Below, one piece after another: positions 31,576 through 34,665 of a stretch of 34,665 nucleotides of DNA. The first letter of the stretch is position 1. Each line of letters opens with the position of its first letter. The notes below the pieces were generated by a model. That model searched no databases and was not told the DNA's origin. It saw nothing but the letters and a program-made list of their open reading frames with translations. Location of the stretch: the NCBI GenBank assembly GCA_036389375.1, contig DASVQA010000181.1:1-34665 (forward strand). Direction: 5' to 3'. Source of the stretch: QHXQ01 sp036389375. GTDB lineage: Bacteria; Acidobacteriota; Blastocatellia; Pyrinomonadales; Pyrinomonadaceae. The position numbers and the translations under genes were made by a program.

Positions 31576-34500
31576 TCAAAACGAATACTTCAGGGCAAAC
31601 TGGATGCGCCGGCCCGGCGTGACGGTGTCGGTGGCCCGCCCGAAGCCGGGCGCTTCGAGGAAGCGAATGGGGATGCCGTAGTTGGCCCGGTTGATGAAGT
31701 TGAAGAAATCTACGCGCAGGCTCAAGCCTTGCCGCTCGCCCAGCCTGAAGTTCTTGAGCAACGCCATGTCCAGTTCGAGCACGTTGCCCGCGCGGAAGGT
31801 GTTGCGCCCGACCTGCCCGTTCTCGCCCGCCGCCGCGAGTAGAGAGGTCGGCTCGCTCGTGGTCAGGCGCAACGGGCGGCTGCGGTCGCCCGTGACGACG
31901 ATGCCGCTGGTCGAGTTCAAACGATCCGTCAGGTTGCCGTCGAGGTTCACGTCGAAGATCGAGTTGACGGTGAAGGGCTGACCCGTCTGGAAGCTGCCCT
32001 TGCCGGCCAGTTGCAAGCCGTTGAAGACGAGGCGTGCTAGACGGGCGCGCGCGGGGCTAACGCCGAAGTCGTAGATAAAGTTGTAGGCGAAGCGGTGGCG
32101 CACGTCGAAGTTAGCGGGGGCGCGCTCGGCGGCGAGGTTGCGGCTGTCTTGCGGGAGCGCAGACGCGCCCGCCAGATCGAACACGTCCGAGACATCGTCG
32201 AGCGCCTTGCCGAGCGTGTAGGCGGCCTGATATTGCAGCGCCCGCCGCCAGCGCCCGCGCACCTGTAGCTGCAAAGAGTTGAAATTGGAGTTGGCCGTCG
32301 TCTCGAAGCGCGAGATAAAACCGGCGCTGGGGACGGGGCGACCGCCCTCCGGTGCTAAGGCGAGACCAAAGATGATCGGCTGACCCGGCACGTCGAAGGG
32401 ATCGTTCGGATCGTCGCCCTGAGTCACGTCGAAGAGGAGTGGAATCAAGACCGCGTTCAGCCCAAGATTGGGCGTGGTGAAGCGCAGGAGGCGGCGACCC
32501 TGCGTGCCGACGTAAGCGAGCGAGACGTAGGTGTTGCGGTTTAGTTGCTGCTCGACGCTCAGCGTGTAGTGTTGCGCCATCGGCAGCTTGAGTTGGCGGG
32601 CCGGAAGCGTGGCCCCGAAGATGCTGGACGTAGGTTCCTCGTTGCCGGTCACAAGCTGGTTGATGCCGTTGACCAACTCCGAGATGTTGAACGCCGGATT
32701 GATCCGGTTGAGCGTGCCCGGCAGGATCAGCCCCAGCCGCGGGTCGCTCGGGTTCAGCAGTTGCAGCCGGCCCAACTGTTCGCCCGCGCCGCCGCCCGCG
32801 AAGTTGACCGTCAGGAAGGTGGGGAACACGTCGCGCGATTGGCTGGCGACCGCGCCGAGAATCTGATCGTAGAAGATGCCATAGCCGGCGCGCAGGACGG
32901 TGGCGCGGTCGCGGCTAAAGAGGTTGGGCGCAAAGGCCAACCCGACGCGCGGCGCAAAGTCCGTGCGGTCGGGATCGAAGATGCGCGTGCGGCCTTCGAT
33001 GAAGTTGCGCAGACCGGGCACTTCCGCCAGCGCCGGATCGTTGAACGTCCGCTCGATGCGGCGGCCCGTCTCGCGCGGCGGCGTGTTGTACTCGTAGCGC
33101 AGCCCGAACGAGAGCGAGAGGTTGCGCCGCACGCGCCACTGATCTTGGCCGTAGAAGTTGAGTTGATAGAAACGCAGGGCGATGTCGGAGTCGCCAGTGG
33201 CCAGAGTTTGTAAGAACCCGCTCGCCGCGCCGGTGGCGGCCAAGTCTACGGCGGTGATGAACTCGCCCGTCGCGCGCACATCGCCATCGTCCGACACGCG
33301 TATGTCGGGCGCGCCGTTGAACGTCAGGAGCGGGCGCGAGTTGCGCGGCAGGTCGCTATTGAGTTCCGAGCGGCGCGTGTCGAAGCCGAAGGCGAAGCTG
33401 TGCCGGCGCGAGCGCCACGTCAGGTTGTCGGCGATCTGGTAAGTGTTGTTGACGCGGCGCTGCGGAAAGTTGAACACGTCCACGCCGACGGGCGAGAAGC
33501 CAGCGATGCTGACTTGGCCGACGGGGCCGAGCACGTCGGCGGCGGTGAAGCCGGTCGTCTCATACAGGACGGGGCCGGTGTTGGGCGTGGTGGCGCTCTC
33601 AGGCAGCGTGTTGTTGACCGTGTAGGGCGCGTTCAAGAGAAACGGCTCGTTGGGCAGCACCGTGTTGGGCAGTTGGAATGTCTGATCGCGCACCTCGCTA
33701 AAGACGAGGCGTGTGCGTCCGTAGGAGAGGCGCAGTTGATTAAAGATGGGACGCGTGGAGTCGGGCGCGCTCAATTCACTGTTCAGGAAGAAAGAGTTGT
33801 TCTGCGTGCGGACGCGCGGCTTGAGCGTCGAGAAGATCGCGCCGCCGCTCTTTGCGATGATGCGTGAGTCTTCCGTGAAGTTATAACGGTTGGTGACGGA
33901 CTGCGCGCGCCCGCGCCACTTGAAGTTGCCGTCGAGCTTTATGGACGTAATGATCCCGCGCCCGCTCGCAGGCAGCGTCTGCGTGAAGGTGTTTGCGCCG
34001 TAGACGCCTTGCGGATTGTTGGGGAAGGGGAAGAGACTGAAGATCGCGTCGCCGTCTTCGCTGGTCGGGAAGGCGCGCAGACGGCTGCCGGGCGTGAGCA
34101 GTCCGATGGGCAACCCGAACGCGCCCGTGCCGCCGAAGCCGCGCTGCTCGACGGTCGGCACGGCGAAACTCTCCTCCTGCGTGGCGTTCGTGCGCGCCCC
34201 TTCGGTCGAGACGAAATAGAAGATGCGATCACGCCGGACGGGGCCGCCCAGAACGAAGCCCGCCTGTCCGAAGGTGAAAGAGTCCTTGCCGCCGCTCCCA
34301 TTACGCACGGTCAGTGGTTGTCCGTCCAGCAGCACGGGTTGATCGACGCCTGCGCGCAGCGCCGCCGCGCCGTTGCCGAACGCAGTATCGAAGGGATTGC
34401 GCGCGTTCAACTGACTAGCATTGAAGAAACCATAAGCCGCACCATGCGTACTGCTGCCGCCGGACTTCGACACCGCATTGACCTGCGCGCCGATGTTACG

Positions 34501-34665
34501 CCCGAACTGCGCCGGTGCCAGCAGAGTGATGGCCTGATACTCTTTGACCGATTCCAGCGGCTGCGAGTTCAAAGCGACGAAGCCCTGGCGGCGCACACCG
34601 ATGTCCTCGTCGTTATTGTCCGAGCCATCGACAGTGAAGTTGTTCGCCCGCGAGCGCAAGCCGTT
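31576..34665 (-). CDS. Oar-like TonB-dependent receptor (second copy, partial)
   Basis: A minus-strand receptor gene whose N-terminal part lies beyond the right edge. The 1029 residues seen begin inside the plug region (NGLRSRANNFTVDGSDNNDE), matching the first copy from about 29990 onward, so about 680 nt of the 5' end are missing. The barrel follows and ends RRIQFALKYSF, as in copy 1. Shared blocks include GFVALNSQPLESVKEYQ, FGRNIGAQVNAVSKSGG, NASQLNARNPFDTAFGN, ESFAVPTVEQRG and FNFINRANYGIPIRFLEAPG. Variable loops differ in length and sequence (for example around 32370-32420), suggesting different ligands. It is upstream of the DUF4337 gene in transcription order. Confidence 0.92.
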   Translation of the reverse strand, partial: NGLRSRANNFTVDGSDNNDEDIGVRRQGFVALNSQPLESVKEYQAITLLAPAQFGRNIGAQVNAVSKSGGSSTHGAAYGFFNASQLNARNPFDTAFGNGAAALRAGVDQPVLLDGQPLTVRNGSGGKDSFTFGQAGFVLGGPVRRDRIFYFVSTEGARTNATQEESFAVPTVEQRGFGGTGAFGLPIGLLTPGSRLRAFPTSEDGDAIFSLFPFPNNPQGVYGANTFTQTLPASGRGIITSIKLDGNFKWRGRAQSVTNRYNFTEDSRIIAKSGGAIFSTLKPRVRTQNNSFFLNSELSAPDSTRPIFNQLRLSYGRTRLVFSEVRDQTFQLPNTVLPNEPFLLNAPYTVNNTLPESATTPNTGPVLYETTGFTAADVLGPVGQVSIAGFSPVGVDVFNFPQRRVNNTYQIADNLTWRSRRHSFAFGFDTRRSELNSDLPRNSRPLLTFNGAPDIRVSDDGDVRATGEFITAVDLAATGAASGFLQTLATGDSDIALRFYQLNFYGQDQWRVRRNLSLSFGLRYEYNTPPRETGRRIERTFNDPALAEVPGLRNFIEGRTRIFDPDRTDFAPRVGLAFAPNLFSRDRATVLRAGYGIFYDQILGAVASQSRDVFPTFLTVNFAGGGAGEQLGRLQLLNPSDPRLGLILPGTLNRINPAFNISELVNGINQLVTGNEEPTSSIFGATLPARQLKLPMAQHYTLSVEQQLNRNTYVSLAYVGTQGRRLLRFTTPNLGLNAVLIPLLFDVTQGDDPNDPFDVPGQPIIFGLALAPEGGRPVPSAGFISRFETTANSNFNSLQLQVRGRWRRALQYQAAYTLGKALDDVSDVFDLAGASALPQDSRNLAAERAPANFDVRHRFAYNFIYDFGVSPARARLARLVFNGLQLAGKGSFQTGQPFTVNSIFDVNLDGNLTDRLNSTSGIVVTGDRSRPLRLTTSEPTSLLAAAGENGQVGRNTFRAGNVLELDMALLKNFRLGERQGLSLRVDFFNFINRANYGIPIRFLEAPGFGRATDTVTPGRRIQFALKYSF

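Overview
The window reads as a high-GC Gram-negative chromosome. The best guess is an acidobacterium, class Blastocatellia or a relative. The reasons are two giant Oar-like TonB-dependent receptors with a carboxypeptidase-regulatory N-domain, the lipid A genes lpxK and waaA, a zinc-ribbon Ser/Thr kinase with an Asn/Asp-rich tail, an EF-P with Asn at the modification position, and many genes without a clear Shine-Dalgarno sequence. The lineage is inferred from gene style; there is no rRNA in the window. I recognise 25 protein genes and no tRNA, rRNA, CRISPR array, insertion sequence or phage gene.

Layout. 198-4767: a secreted protein with two LecA-like domains, a CoA-disulfide-reductase-like flavoenzyme on the opposite strand, and a membrane Ser/Thr kinase behind a strong promoter. 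4840-9412 (minus strand): lpxK and waaA, which make Kdo-lipid A, then efp, a dodecin and a SprT-like metalloprotein. 10010-15256 (plus strand): the heat-shock cluster hrcA-grpE-dnaK-dnaJ, closed by a hairpin terminator and followed by a small DUF5666-like secreted protein. 16067-18636 (minus): two translationally coupled secreted proteins, one with the zinc-ligand pattern of phospholipase C. 18964-25787 (minus): six closely spaced genes in the order S46 peptidase, SAM methyltransferase, SGNH hydrolase, cysteine dioxygenase, Uma2 nuclease-fold protein, tsaD. 26026-26589: rsmD. 26743-34665 (minus): two paralogous TonB-dependent receptors on either side of a DUF4337 membrane protein; the second receptor runs off the right edge.

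The genes fall into three themes: envelope building and outer-membrane transport (lpxK, waaA, the receptors, secreted hydrolases and lectin-like protein), protein quality control and translation (hrcA-grpE-dnaK-dnaJ, efp, tsaD, rsmD), and small redox or sulfur enzymes (flavoenzyme, dodecin, cysteine dioxygenase).

The most unusual non-coding signal is a set of intergenic inverted repeats made of degenerate heptamers (roughly RAGKGMY). They lie between the first two genes, between efp and waaA, between grpE and dnaK, and in reduced form between dnaK and dnaJ. Between efp and waaA the repeat fills the whole intergenic space, and at 1343-1419 it encodes the last residues of a protein.
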